Assembly (NCBI GenBank): GCA_009843725.1 | Contig: VYCX01000375.1 | Span: forward strand, 1 to 20,983 | DNA: 20,983 bases | Reading direction: 5' to 3' | DNA from: Boseongicola sp. SB0675_bin_26 | GTDB taxonomy: Bacteria > Pseudomonadota > Alphaproteobacteria > Rhodobacterales > Rhodobacteraceae | Translations under genes and position numbers: made by a program | Notes under the pieces: generated by a model | Database searches by the model: none | The model's input: only the letters and a program-made list of their open reading frames with translations | What the model was told of the DNA's origin: nothing | Shown: positions 1-7,661 of the stretch, in pieces | How positions within the stretch are numbered: position 1 is the first letter of the stretch | Layout: each line of letters begins with the position of its first letter

Positions 1-2
1 CC

Positions 3-217
3 AGATTCAACGGGCGGCGATGCAATCTTGGATTTGGTGAGCTATCCGGGCTAGCTGCGACGCTGGCCCGCGATCCGGGCGCGGTCACCGTCGGCGACGT
101 GGAGCGTGCCATCTCGGCGCTCGAACGGGATGGCGCCTTCCATGCCGCGCGCGGCCTCGATCACGCACGGCACTGGGCCACGGACGCGGCGCTGGCGCGG
201 GAATCCGAGACGATCGC
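3..217 (+). pseudogene. TraA-type conjugative relaxase/helicase fragment (partial at window edge)
   Basis: An open frame runs in from the left edge and encodes a stretch rich in LARDPGAVTVGDVERAI, LERDGAFHAA and LARESETIA. From memory this resembles the region between the relaxase and helicase parts of Ti/rhizobial-type TraA (MobF-like) proteins, which nick oriT and unwind plasmid DNA in conjugation. Only about 70 residues are present. The similarity ends around position 217, after which the same DNA continues, in another frame, as an IS4-type transposase. I infer that the gene was cut by that element or by a later deletion. The upstream part lies outside the window, so it is unknown whether the left side is intact. 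The identification rests on a short match recognised by eye. Confidence 0.45.
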
Positions 218-794
218 AGCGGCCGCGACCGCCGGCGCAGCCGGGGCGAGCTGCCGGTGCGGATCGTCGCCTGCCGGATCGAGGGCGGCGAGGAGGCCAC
301 CATGCTCGCCACCACCCTGCTCGACCATCGCGCCGCGCCGGCCGCCGAGCTCGCGGCGCCGTACCACGAGCGCTGGGAGATCGAGACCGCGCATGACGAG
401 GTCAAGACCCACATCCTCGGGCCCGGCGCCGCCCTGCGCAGCAAGACGCCCGATCTGGTCTACCAGGAGATCGACGGGCTGATGCTCGCCCGCTACGCCG
501 TGCGCCGCCTGATCCACGAGGCCGCCGGGAAGGCCGGGGAGGATCCCGACCGGCTGTCCTTCGTGCACGCCGTCCGCGTCATGCGCCGCCGGATCATCAA
601 TCCCGGCGCCTTCCCCCCGGAGGACCGGCCGGCCGGCGTGATTGACGAGATCCTCGAGGAGCGCGTCGTCTCCAGCCGCGGCCAGGCCGCGGGGCGTCAG
701 GCAGAAGATGAGCGGCTATCCCCTCCGCAAGCGCGGACCATTGTCGCGCCAGGAACACTGCTGGATGCCGGAAATCGTCCCGAATTGCGCTTAA
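218..794 (+). pseudogene. IS4-family transposase, C-terminal remnant with frameshift
   Basis: The frame from about 218 through the ORF beginning at 257 carries the C-terminal DDE transposase signature of the IS4 family: YHERWEIETAHDEVKTH (the Y-(2)-R-(3)-E-(6)-K type motif holding the catalytic Glu), then RSKTPDLVYQEIDGLMLARYAVR and EDPDRLSFVHAVRVMRRR. The usual tail (RGVRQKMSGYPLRKR) is present but in another frame, entered by a shift near 680-695 and ending at a TAA at 792-794. The N-terminal half with the first two catalytic Asp residues is missing, because the upstream DNA resembles a relaxase. It is therefore a truncated and frameshifted, inactive remnant. A short hairpin-like inverted repeat (CTTAAAGCAA / TTGCTTTTAAG) follows at about 790-815 and may be part of the element's end. 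Confidence 0.75.
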
Positions 795-814
795 AGCAAC
801 AGTATTGCTTTTAA

Positions 815-1142
815 GGCGGGGAACCGTGGCCATCGGGACCCGCCGGATTGAAGCCGGGCGTCACTTGTACAGACCCACTGATGGGAAACGATGGCGGAAA
901 CACTGAGTGTGCGGCGACGGCGCCGCACGTGACCCCGGCAATGCAGTTCCGCCGCATTTTCGCGAATTTGCCCTCGCTCGTGCTGCATCCGGAATCGTCG
1001 CCGGGAAGCCTTGCCGGCGTGTCGCCCTTGTTTGCAAGGCTGGAGCGTCCGCAACGCCGATTCGCTGAAAAGTCCCGGGATCACGCCATGGGTGAACCAC
1101 GCCCTCCTTGATCTTGTTTTTCGCAGATTCGTCACGTTCAAG
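815..1142. other. Gene-poor spacer between IS4 remnant and palindrome
   Basis: About 330 bases in which I see no convincing gene on either strand. The short open frames are Arg/Pro/Ala-rich and overlap each other in several phases, as expected for chance frames in GC-rich DNA. No tRNA, terminator or promoter stands out. Confidence 0.5.
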
Positions 1143-1198
1143 CACAACGGAGAGTACCGCCTATCTCGTGCACGAGATAGGCGGTACTCTCCGTTGTG
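1143..1198. repeat. Perfect 56-bp palindrome (two 28-bp arms, no spacer)
   Basis: The left arm CACAACGGAGAGTACCGCCT (first 20 bases) plus ATCTCGTG is followed immediately by its exact reverse complement, centred between 1170 and 1171. Beyond the perfect part an imperfect extension can be traced: the reverse complement of the left flank (GAACGTGA, then CTGCGAAAA) resembles the right flank (GAACCTGA, then CTGGGAAAA). This suggests two related sequence ends facing each other, for example the termini of two copies of one mobile element, rather than a simple terminator. There is no T-run on either side. It lies about 85 bases beyond the stop codon of the minus-strand exporter gene, so a transcript of that gene could fold through it. 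Confidence 0.9.
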
Positions 1199-1282
1199 GG
1201 AACCTGAACTGGGAAAATGACGTGTCATGATCAGCACTTGAGACTTCGGGTTCCCATTGTATCCGATGGGCAGGAGTCGCAC

Positions 1283-2503
1283 TCACCGAAAAAAATAAAT
1301 CCGCCATCCCGCCAAGATGCACATCCCGGCGAGCGACGCATATCCAATGAGCTGCAGGCCAAGCTCCAACCCATCTGCAGGGGCAAGAACAGCACCGCAC
1401 AAGGCCCCGGACAAAAAGCTCAAGCTCACGATTGTCGCGGCACTTCCCTTGTTCTGCTCCACATGAGACAGGGCCAGCGTCGGGAGCGTGGCAAGGAGCA
1501 TGCCCTCGCCCGCGTTGAAGACGAATATTCCTGCACCCAATACAAGAAGCGTGAGGCTGCCGCCAAACTCCAGGAGAAAGCCAGTGACGACGAGAAGGCC
1601 TCCCGCTGCAAGCGCAGCCACGCCCCAAACACAAACTTGGAATGGTGCTCGCAAGTGAGCCATTCGCCCGGTGATGTAACTTCCAAGCATCACACCTATT
1701 GCTACGACGGATGCCAGAATCGCGAATTCGAAGGTCGAATGATTCAGGGAATTCACGACAATGAAAGGTCCAGCAGTCAAGAACGCAAACACTCCGCTCA
1801 GGATCCAAAAGCAAGGGAGCGCGAAGATGACGGTTCGCAGGTCCTTGGCTGCGGCAAACATTCCCCCGAACGACGCCGACTGGACATGAGTGGGTTCCTC
1901 TGGACGAGCAATCAGAGCGACGACAATGAGTGCCGCCGAACAGATCGAGAGCGCGACAAAGCCGAAACGCCAAGACAAAAGAAGCTCAAACAGGCCGCCT
2001 ATGCCGGGACCAATGATTGGCGATACGCTTCCTGCAACTCCATAAAGGCTCATGACCCGGACGCGCTTTATGTCATCGAATAGATCATTGATCAGCGCGA
2101 GCGCGATGGCTCCGCCGCACAGCGAAGCAAGCCCTTGGATCGCCCGAAACAGGATCAGCGCTTCCAGCGATGCCGCCATCGCGCAAATCGCGCTGGACAT
2201 CGCGAACCCGGCGACGCCGAGATAGAATACCCGCCAGCGGCCAAGGAAGTCCGAAAGCGGGCCAGCAATGGCCTGCCCAAGCAAGATGCCGAGCAAATTG
2301 TAGCTCATTGTGAGTGCAGTCGTCCGTTCGTCGACCCGAAACTCCTCGGCAATGCTTGGCAAGCTGGGAATGTAGAAATCCGTCGCCAACATCGTCAGGA
2401 CGGTCGAGGCGATAAGGAGACAGATGCAGACCCGTTCCCGCCTAGGACTTATGGTCCCGTTGCAAGTTGCGGCATGGGCGCGAGCCGTTCCACCAGCCAT
2501 CAT
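1283..2503 (-). CDS. Bcr/CflA-type MFS multidrug exporter
   Basis: A roughly 406-residue inner-membrane transporter of the major facilitator superfamily, DHA1 group, close to Bcr/CflA (bicyclomycin and other drugs exported by proton antiport). The first helix carries the family-typical TDFYIPSLPSIAEEF stretch, followed by the MFS motif A form GPLSDFLGRWRVF between helices 2 and 3 and the AIQGLASLCGGAIALALI stretch of helix 4. Twelve hydrophobic segments can be followed to the last helix, which ends a few residues before the stop (WRIYFFR). The start is uncertain: an earlier ATG at 2575 would add 24 residues unlike the family, so I prefer the ATG pair at 2503/2500. No good ribosome binding site is visible for any choice. 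It stands alone and its substrate is unknown. It could be ordinary drug resistance or a remnant of another export locus. Confidence 0.85.
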   Translation of the reverse strand: MMAGGTARAHAATCNGTISPRRERVCICLLIASTVLTMLATDFYIPSLPSIAEEFRVDERTTALTMSYNLLGILLGQAIAGPLSDFLGRWRVFYLGVAGFAMSSAICAMAASLEALILFRAIQGLASLCGGAIALALINDLFDDIKRVRVMSLYGVAGSVSPIIGPGIGGLFELLLSWRFGFVALSICSAALIVVALIARPEEPTHVQSASFGGMFAAAKDLRTVIFALPCFWILSGVFAFLTAGPFIVVNSLNHSTFEFAILASVVAIGVMLGSYITGRMAHLRAPFQVCVWGVAALAAGGLLVVTGFLLEFGGSLTLLVLGAGIFVFNAGEGMLLATLPTLALSHVEQNKGSAATIVSLSFLSGALCGAVLAPADGLELGLQLIGYASLAGMCILAGWRIYFFR

Positions 2504-3736
2504 GAGTGCCCGAGTTGCGCCGGCGCAGAAAGAGGGCGAAAGATGAGATTTCGCGGCAGTTGCATTCGGGCACATGCTTCATTTGTTCGAGAACGCATCA
2601 GGGTCAGCGCGGGCGGAACGGCCTGCAGCTGGCTGGATTGCGGACGCTCATCTCTCTTCCGCGCGCCAACGACCTCGTCAGTCTGGCTTTCAGCAACTTC
2701 TCGCAGATGGAAAAAATCCGTGGTGCCACAGCCATGCCGCACGGCGCCCAAAATAACTTCAGAAGGGACTTCGGTATCGTGGCTGAACCGGTCAAGTTCT
2801 TCGCGTACTTGAGTCCGCTCCTGCTTTTCGTCCTGCTCCGGTTCCGCCGCAAGCCCTACGAATGCATGTACGTTTCGAGGGCTGTCCAGCTGCAAGCCGC
2901 CGTTCGAGTCAGGACCAACGCGGAGACCAAGGGAAACACGCCCGAAGTCGTTCGCATCATTTGGCGCCGCATTCCCAGCGATTCCACCGCGCGCTCGTGC
3001 GAGGCCATCAGAAGCGGCGCGCGCTTCTCGAAGGTCAGGATGGCACCTGCCCCGGACATGCCGTCTCACAATGATATACACTGCCCGATTTCCAGAAAGC
3101 ACGAAACACCCAACGAATCATGTAACGCCGATCGGCCGAATTCATGACGGGGGGATTTTTGAGGTCAAGCGGAAGCGTCCTTTATCGGTTCCGGAACTCA
3201 AACCAACGCATTGTCCTTGTCCCGAGCATGTACCAGTCGCCGACGAGGACCATAGAACCGGGCATGGTCAGGAAATTCGAAGTTGCGCAGTCCAGCAGGC
3301 AAGGGCGGGTCTCGCAGTTGGACACGTGAGTGCATCCAGGCACCCTTGCGAGAGGAAAGGACAGCTCGTCTAGGACCGTCCTTTGCGACATTTTGAATGC
3401 GTACGTCGGTACAAGATTGAAGTGATGCCGGACGAAACAATGGCTTGCCAAGGCGCAAGCCAGATGCGTGGAAGGCCGTCCGGCGGAAGCTCAAGCGGCG
3501 CTGACGCTTCGCGGTACCGATCGCGGGCGGCTCGGACCAGGAGCCTGTAGCGGCTGCAATCGTCTGGGCTGGCGGGCGTGTGGAAGCAGTGGCCGTGGAC
3601 GGGGCAGGAAAGGAGAGGCGCTTTGCCTCGCGCCACGCAATCGCGGCAACATTCTCGCGGCGAGCGTGAACTGATAACAGAATTGCGCTCGGTGCCCGTG
3701 TCACCATGATGATGGGACTTCAGGATGATACGGAAC
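2504..3736. other. No recognisable gene; coding-like codon bias, probably decayed coding DNA
   Basis: No protein family is recognisable on either strand. Between about 2600 and 3060, however, every third base (positions divisible by 3) is G or C in roughly 75-80% of cases by hand count. That is typical of real genes in this genome and fits two frames: a plus-strand frame open from 2506 to 3147 (213 aa) and the codon-matched minus-strand frame, interrupted by a stop at 2856. Around 3181-3240 the bias moves to another phase, as expected after a frameshift. The best minus-strand candidate there is 3451-3182, with residues such as MVLVGDWYMLGTRTMRWFEF. I cannot name a product. The simplest reading is one or two degraded genes, and the terminator at 3737 hints that something was once transcribed on the plus strand. 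Confidence 0.35.
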
Positions 3737-3770
3737 GCCGTCCGACCATCAGGACCGGACGGCATTTTTT
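3737..3770 (+). terminator. Intrinsic (rho-independent) terminator
   Basis: A GC-rich stem GCCGTCCG (3737-3744) pairs with CGGACGGC (3756-3763) around an 11-base loop and is followed by A and six T residues (3765-3770). This is a textbook factor-independent terminator for plus-strand transcription. On the minus strand there is no T-run, so it is directional. No recognisable plus-strand gene ends just upstream, which makes it either a relic of the decayed region before it or the 3' end of an untranslated RNA. Confidence 0.75.
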
Positions 3771-4058
3771 GGTACCTGGAAAGGTTTGGATTGGAAATCA
3801 ACGATCAAGCCACGCATTTCGGGTCGTGGAACGCCCGAACCTGCCCGGCGATGATCCGGCCACTACCCGGAAACGTAGACAGGAATGTCCGGCACAGCAT
3901 CGAGACATCCGGGACGAAGCAACTCGGGCTTCAACAGGTCTAGCTTCGCTCGCCTTGTCCCGGACCTGTCTGTCTGTGCTTGACGGCGACGGCTCCGGAT
4001 CTTTCTCCCTCTCCGCCTTTTCGTCCCGTTCCGAGCCAAGCCTGTCCGCGGTCTGTCG
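3771..4058. other. Gene-free spacer downstream of the LysR regulator gene
   Basis: About 290 bases between the terminator and the 3' end of the minus-strand regulator gene. The short overlapping frames have compositions typical of chance reading. I see no RNA gene or repeat. Confidence 0.4.
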
Positions 4059-4967
4059 CTAGTTGGCCGCCTGGAGCATGCGGTGCGCCGTTCGTCGCAC
4101 GATTCCGGCGAGGTCCCGCAGGGCCCTTCCCGAGTTGGCGCTGTACTGCCAGTAGAGCGGGATCGGGAACGGGCTGTCCTGTACCAGTTCCCGCAGCGTC
4201 CCGGCATCCAGTTCCTCGGAAACGAGATGTTTTGGCATCATCCCCCAGGCGCCGCCTGCGGCGAGGACGCTGATCTGACCGCGCAGGTCCGGAAGCCAGT
4301 GGCTGTTCAGCTGGACCTTTTCGCCGAGCAGGGCATGCGCCCAGCCATGCAGCAGGCGGTCCTTGCTGTCGAACGCGAGGCAGGGCGCCCGCGACAGTGC
4401 CTCCGACATGACGCCACCCGTGAAATGCTCGGAATAAAACTGCGGCGCGCAGACGGGGAGGAATTCAAGCGTACCGAGAGCGGTCTTGCGGAACCCGTTG
4501 ATGCGCGCGCCTTCCGTGGTCACCACGGCCATTGCGTCTCCGGACCTGAGCATGTCGACCGTGTGCTCCTGGTCGTCGCGCACGACCTCCAGCCGCAGGC
4601 CCAGTTCAAGGCTCGCCTGGCACACCACCTCCGGAAACCAGCTCGCGAGGCTGTCCGAGTTCACCGCCAGTCGCACCGTCGCCGACCGCCCGGACACCGC
4701 CCCGTTCACCTGCGGAAGGGCCGAGAGGAGATCATGCTCCAGCAGCCTTACGTCGTCGAGATGCCGGCAGAGCAGCGTGCCGGCATGCGTGGCGCCGCAG
4801 GGGCGCCCGCGCAGGACGAGAGGCGTCCCGGCGCGCTCCTCGAGCAACTTGACCCGTTGGGACACGGCGGACTGGGAAATCCCCAGATGCTCGGCTGCGG
4901 CGGCGAAGGAACCATTCCGGACCACGGCGGACAGCGCGTCAAGAAGCTCGTAGGACAGGTATTTCAT
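4059..4967 (-). CDS. LysR-family regulator, ArgP/LysG-like
   Basis: A 302-residue LysR-type transcriptional regulator of full family length. Residues 1-65 form the winged helix-turn-helix: LDALSAVVRNGSFAAAAEHL, then GISQSAVSQRVKLLEERAG, matching the ArgP/LysG subgroup (they share the ITQSAVSQRIKQLE-type recognition helix and the early RTVPP-like segment, here RGRPCGAT). Residues from about 90 form the ligand-binding periplasmic-binding-protein-like domain. ArgP and LysG sense lysine or arginine and activate LysE-type amino-acid exporters; this is family knowledge. In this window two LysE-family genes lie further downstream, at 14143 and 20552, while the adjacent divergent gene is a desaturase. 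The start ATG at 4967 gives the expected N-terminus. Divergent arrangement over a 100-base gap suggests control of the desaturase gene and possibly autoregulation. The effector is unknown. Confidence 0.85.
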   Translation of the reverse strand: MKYLSYELLDALSAVVRNGSFAAAAEHLGISQSAVSQRVKLLEERAGTPLVLRGRPCGATHAGTLLCRHLDDVRLLEHDLLSALPQVNGAVSGRSATVRLAVNSDSLASWFPEVVCQASLELGLRLEVVRDDQEHTVDMLRSGDAMAVVTTEGARINGFRKTALGTLEFLPVCAPQFYSEHFTGGVMSEALSRAPCLAFDSKDRLLHGWAHALLGEKVQLNSHWLPDLRGQISVLAAGGAWGMMPKHLVSEELDAGTLRELVQDSPFPIPLYWQYSANSGRALRDLAGIVRRTAHRMLQAAN

Positions 4968-4993
4968 CAGAATCCCTAAAGTCTGGTTACGGA

Positions 4994-5014
4994 TTTCAAT
5001 GCCACCGAACGAAA
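4994..5014. promoter_or_regulatory. Candidate LysR-type operator between divergent genes
   Basis: In the 100-base gap between the regulator and the desaturase gene there is a TTTC-N13-GAAA dyad (4994-4997 and 5011-5014). It resembles the loose T-N11-A style dyads bound by LysR-type regulators, and its position between divergently transcribed genes is right. The symmetry is short and could be chance in this fairly AT-rich spacer. Confidence 0.25.
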
Positions 5015-5067
5015 ATGATGTCTAGTCGATCTGCCGGTCACCTTCTCCCAACCACTCGGAGGCCAGC

Positions 5068-6030
5068 ATGTCCGGCAACGCAATCAGAAGAGAATTCCTG
5101 CCCCGCTTCAAGGGGCTTCCCCGGCAGTCACGTGCCCGGGCGGGGCTGGTCCTGGCCTCGTACCTCCTGCAGACCGCCTTCGCAATGGCGCTTGGCGCCC
5201 AGCTTGCCAGTTCCGGGACCGGCGCAGGCATCGCCGCCGCCGCCGCCGCCGCCGCGTTCATTGCCACCCGGCTGCGGGGCCTCAACAACATCGTGCACGA
5301 ATGCTCCCACGCCACATTTGCGCAAGACCACGCGTGCAACGAGACGTTCGGCACGATCGCCGCGGCACTGACCCTCGGCTCGTTCCGGGCGTACCGTAGA
5401 GCACACCTGACCCATCACAGCCACCTCGGCGATCATGAGAGAGATCTCGACTTCAAGGGAATCCAGGTCTACCGGTTCGAAGCGCCGCTGACCGCGCGCA
5501 CGCTGCTCCGGCACATCGTGACCCCCGTCGTCGGACTGCACCTTCCGGTCTATGCAAAGCCCGACCTTTCTATGCGCGACGGTGCGTTTGCTGCGGCCAT
5601 GAAGCTAGCCATCCTGTTCGCGGCCTGCTGCTGGGCGGCTGTGGATCCGGTATCTGCAACCGTGTTATTCCTCCTGCCGTGGTTCTGGCTGCTTCCGGCG
5701 ATAAATTACTGGACCGACTGCGTCGACCATGCTGGCTTGTGGAGCGCTGTCGACAGTCTTCACACGGCCAGGAACGCCGTTCTGCCGTTGGCGCTGAGGT
5801 GGCTGCTCTTCCCTCGCAACGACTGTTACCACCTGATCCACCATCTCTTTCCAGGGATCCCCTCGCAGCACCTACCGGCATGTCACGGAAGGCTGCTCGA
5901 AAGCAGCGTCTACAAGAGGGCACAGGAAAGGAACCGTCTAGTAGCAACGACTGCCGACCGTCCGTACGGAAGGAGAAGACAGGCAATTTGTGAGGAGGAA
6001 GCAAGATCAATGACAGGCCGTGCAGAGTAA
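5068..6030 (+). CDS. Membrane-bound fatty acid desaturase-family diiron enzyme
   Basis: A 320-residue integral membrane enzyme of the FA_desaturase family. All three histidine boxes that hold the non-haem diiron centre are intact: HECSH at residues 77-81, HLTHHSH at 113-119, and HLIHH at 255-259, the last followed by LFPGIP as in many desaturases and hydroxylases. A further DCVDHAG stretch lies near residue 221. Hydrophobic segments occur around residues 30-70, 170-195 and 195-215. Family members desaturate or hydroxylate lipids, sphingolipids, carotenoids or carrier-bound acyl chains; the substrate here cannot be told. The ATG at 5068 is preceded by a good GGAGG. It is divergent from the ArgP-like regulator and lies about 490 bases before the SGNH-led operon, so it may supply a desaturated chain to that pathway or be independent. 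Confidence 0.85.
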   Translation: MSGNAIRREFLPRFKGLPRQSRARAGLVLASYLLQTAFAMALGAQLASSGTGAGIAAAAAAAAFIATRLRGLNNIVHECSHATFAQDHACNETFGTIAAALTLGSFRAYRRAHLTHHSHLGDHERDLDFKGIQVYRFEAPLTARTLLRHIVTPVVGLHLPVYAKPDLSMRDGAFAAAMKLAILFAACCWAAVDPVSATVLFLLPWFWLLPAINYWTDCVDHAGLWSAVDSLHTARNAVLPLALRWLLFPRNDCYHLIHHLFPGIPSQHLPACHGRLLESSVYKRAQERNRLVATTADRPYGRRRQAICEEEARSMTGRAE

Positions 6031-6517
6031 TTCGAAAGGTGGGCGCGTGTACGACGATGACCACGTTCGCCTGAAGTTTGGAACCAGACGGAGGTTCGCG
6101 TGCAATCAAGTCGCCCTCCTTTCCCTTTGCAGAGCGGCTCGGACATTTGGGAACAGTTCTTCTAATCCGTCTTAACTAAATCTAATTTGCAAGAAATGCT
6201 CCCTTCCTGCAAATGCAGCGACAGCCACGCGACGAAAGTTCTTCTGCTGTGGACGTGATCGTAGTGAGACAGATGTGATCGATTCCAATTGGATGGGAGT
6301 TCTCGAATTGGAGCATCGCACCAGGAAGCTCTTTGGCAAGAATTGAAGCTGGTTTGGGAGTATCACAGGCAGCATTTCGCCATGACGCGTAGACAGGATG
6401 ACTAACATGCAACGCCTCGATGAAATTTCCCAAACTACTCCGATCGCGCTCCCATAGCGGACCTGAAAGATTCCAACGGCGAGGTTTCGAAACTTAAACC
6501 AAACTTATGGCAAAAAA
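6031..6517. other. Spacer upstream of the carbamoyltransferase operon
   Basis: Nearly 490 bases with lower GC than the flanking genes and no convincing coding frame on either strand. It should contain the promoter of the downstream operon, since no promoter is possible inside the packed gene run. I cannot pick out a reliable -35/-10 pair by eye. No terminator with a T-run is apparent after the desaturase gene, so some read-through into the operon is possible. Confidence 0.4.
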
Positions 6518-7531
6518 ATGGATCCGATCAAGAAGCTTACGCCTTACATGGACTCATACTCGCGCGAGTTTGCAGATAGTGGTAACATCAACTGGCTACC
6601 CTACACAATGTATTTCCATCCGTTCAACTACAGATCGGATGTTGTCAATACGGACGGTAGTGGATTTCGCTATTCCATGCAGCGTGGGCAGCAATATTCG
6701 GTGACCGACTGGAATGGAATAGATGTTTGTCGCGTAATCGCGGGAAGTTCAACAGCATTTGGAATCGGTGCCAGTGCCGACCTCCACACATTGGCTTCGA
6801 GATTAAGCGAACACGACTCGAGTGGCGTTCCATGGATGAATTTCGGTGGGCGCAGTCTCAATTCTACGCAAGAGATGATCTTGTTTTCCTTGCATCGCCA
6901 CCAATTGCCCAAGGTCGAAAGGGTGATCCTGCTGTCTGGGTTCAACGATCTGGGCCTTGCGCGATTGCCGAAGCGGCTTCGGATGGAGCACGGCGCGTTT
7001 TTCATGTGCAATGAATTTTTCGACGCGATGCGGAAGAAGAAGCAATCGCGCTTCTCGAAATGGCTCAACGCAGGTGACGCGCGGGAATCCGAGGACGAGT
7101 TGCCATCGCTTGGAGAGCAGATCGACTATGCCGTGACACTGACATTGCGAAACCTCGCTAACTGGCATGCGATGTGCGTCCAGATGGGCGCGAAGCTGAC
7201 ATTCGTCTTGCAGCCTTTGGCGAATTGGGTTCGGAAGACAGGATCACCCGAGGAGGAAATCCTGTTCTTGGCACGCGAGAAACAGGGCGGATTTGCCGAG
7301 CAATACGGCGACATCCTGGCACACGGCGCCTACGTATCATACCGAGACCGTCTGTACGAGGGTGCCAAGGCCTTAGACGTTCCATTTATTGACTTGACGT
7401 CGCACATCCGGGCAGCCATCGCCGATGATTTTTGGCTGTTTGTCGACCGTATCCACTTCACAGACCAAGGGCATGATGTCGTGTCGCGCCTGCTGGTCAA
7501 CCTCGTCAACGAAACGGAGGGTTCTCCATGA
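6518..7531 (+). CDS. SGNH/GDSL hydrolase-like protein, first gene of the carbamoyltransferase operon
   Basis: A 337-residue protein with the spaced blocks of the SGNH hydrolase fold. Block I is AGSSTAFG at residues 75-82, with Ser78 in the place of the GDS nucleophile. Block II has Gly110 or Gly111 in MNFGGRS, block III is SGFND with Asn143, and block V is DRIH with Asp310 and His313. SGNH enzymes hydrolyse or transfer ester-linked groups, and SGNH proteins are often seen beside NodU/CmcH carbamoyltransferases; that link is family knowledge. There is no signal peptide, so it should act in the cytoplasm. ATG 6518 is the first start after an in-frame stop at 6464, although its ribosome binding site is weak. 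Its TGA overlaps the next start (ATGA at 7528-7531). Its acyl or carbamoyl substrate is unknown. Confidence 0.75.
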   Translation: MDPIKKLTPYMDSYSREFADSGNINWLPYTMYFHPFNYRSDVVNTDGSGFRYSMQRGQQYSVTDWNGIDVCRVIAGSSTAFGIGASADLHTLASRLSEHDSSGVPWMNFGGRSLNSTQEMILFSLHRHQLPKVERVILLSGFNDLGLARLPKRLRMEHGAFFMCNEFFDAMRKKKQSRFSKWLNAGDARESEDELPSLGEQIDYAVTLTLRNLANWHAMCVQMGAKLTFVLQPLANWVRKTGSPEEEILFLAREKQGGFAEQYGDILAHGAYVSYRDRLYEGAKALDVPFIDLTSHIRAAIADDFWLFVDRIHFTDQGHDVVSRLLVNLVNETEGSP

Positions 7532-7620
7532 TCGGCATCATCCGATTTTTCAAGCGCCTCATCGGGATCAAGTCCAAGCGGAGGAAAAAAGAAGACGCCT
7601 CGATCTATCCGATGTTCTGA
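7528..7620 (+). CDS. 30-residue basic peptide, translationally coupled to SGNH gene
   Basis: A short frame begins at the ATG that overlaps the SGNH stop codon (ATGA) and ends at TGA 7618-7620, giving MIGIIRFFKRLIGIKSK followed by a basic run and the end DASIYPMF. A good GGAGG lies 10 bases upstream (7516-7520), inside the previous gene. The peptide is amphipathic or hydrophobic at the N-terminus and ends in an I/V-Y-x-x-F pattern, reminiscent of the small SxtK/DUF5989-type proteins encoded beside O-carbamoyltransferases (for example in saxitoxin clusters). That resemblance is from memory and is short. The start overlap and ribosome site make translation likely. Its role, perhaps as a small partner of the neighbouring enzymes, is inference. 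Confidence 0.55.
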   Translation: MIGIIRFFKRLIGIKSKRRKKEDASIYPMF

Positions 7621-7661
7621 GTCGGAAAAGTGGGCGGCACTCGAGTTTGAAGGGACGCAGG

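Noticed and set aside
161..568. Minus-strand open frames opposite the transposase remnant
   Set aside because: Codon-register shadows of the IS4-type coding sequence in GC-rich DNA; no family resemblance.
1217..2083. Long plus-strand frame (288 aa) opposite the MFS exporter
   Set aside because: Very hydrophilic and charged with no family likeness; it is the complement of a membrane protein gene.
4083..4979. Plus-strand frame (298 aa) opposite the LysR regulator
   Set aside because: Arg/Pro/His-rich chance frame; the minus-strand LysR protein explains the DNA completely.
7425..7661. 79-residue N-terminal extension of the HDO protein
   Set aside because: It would overlap the SGNH gene by about 107 bases and has shadow-like composition; ATG 7662 has a good ribosome site.
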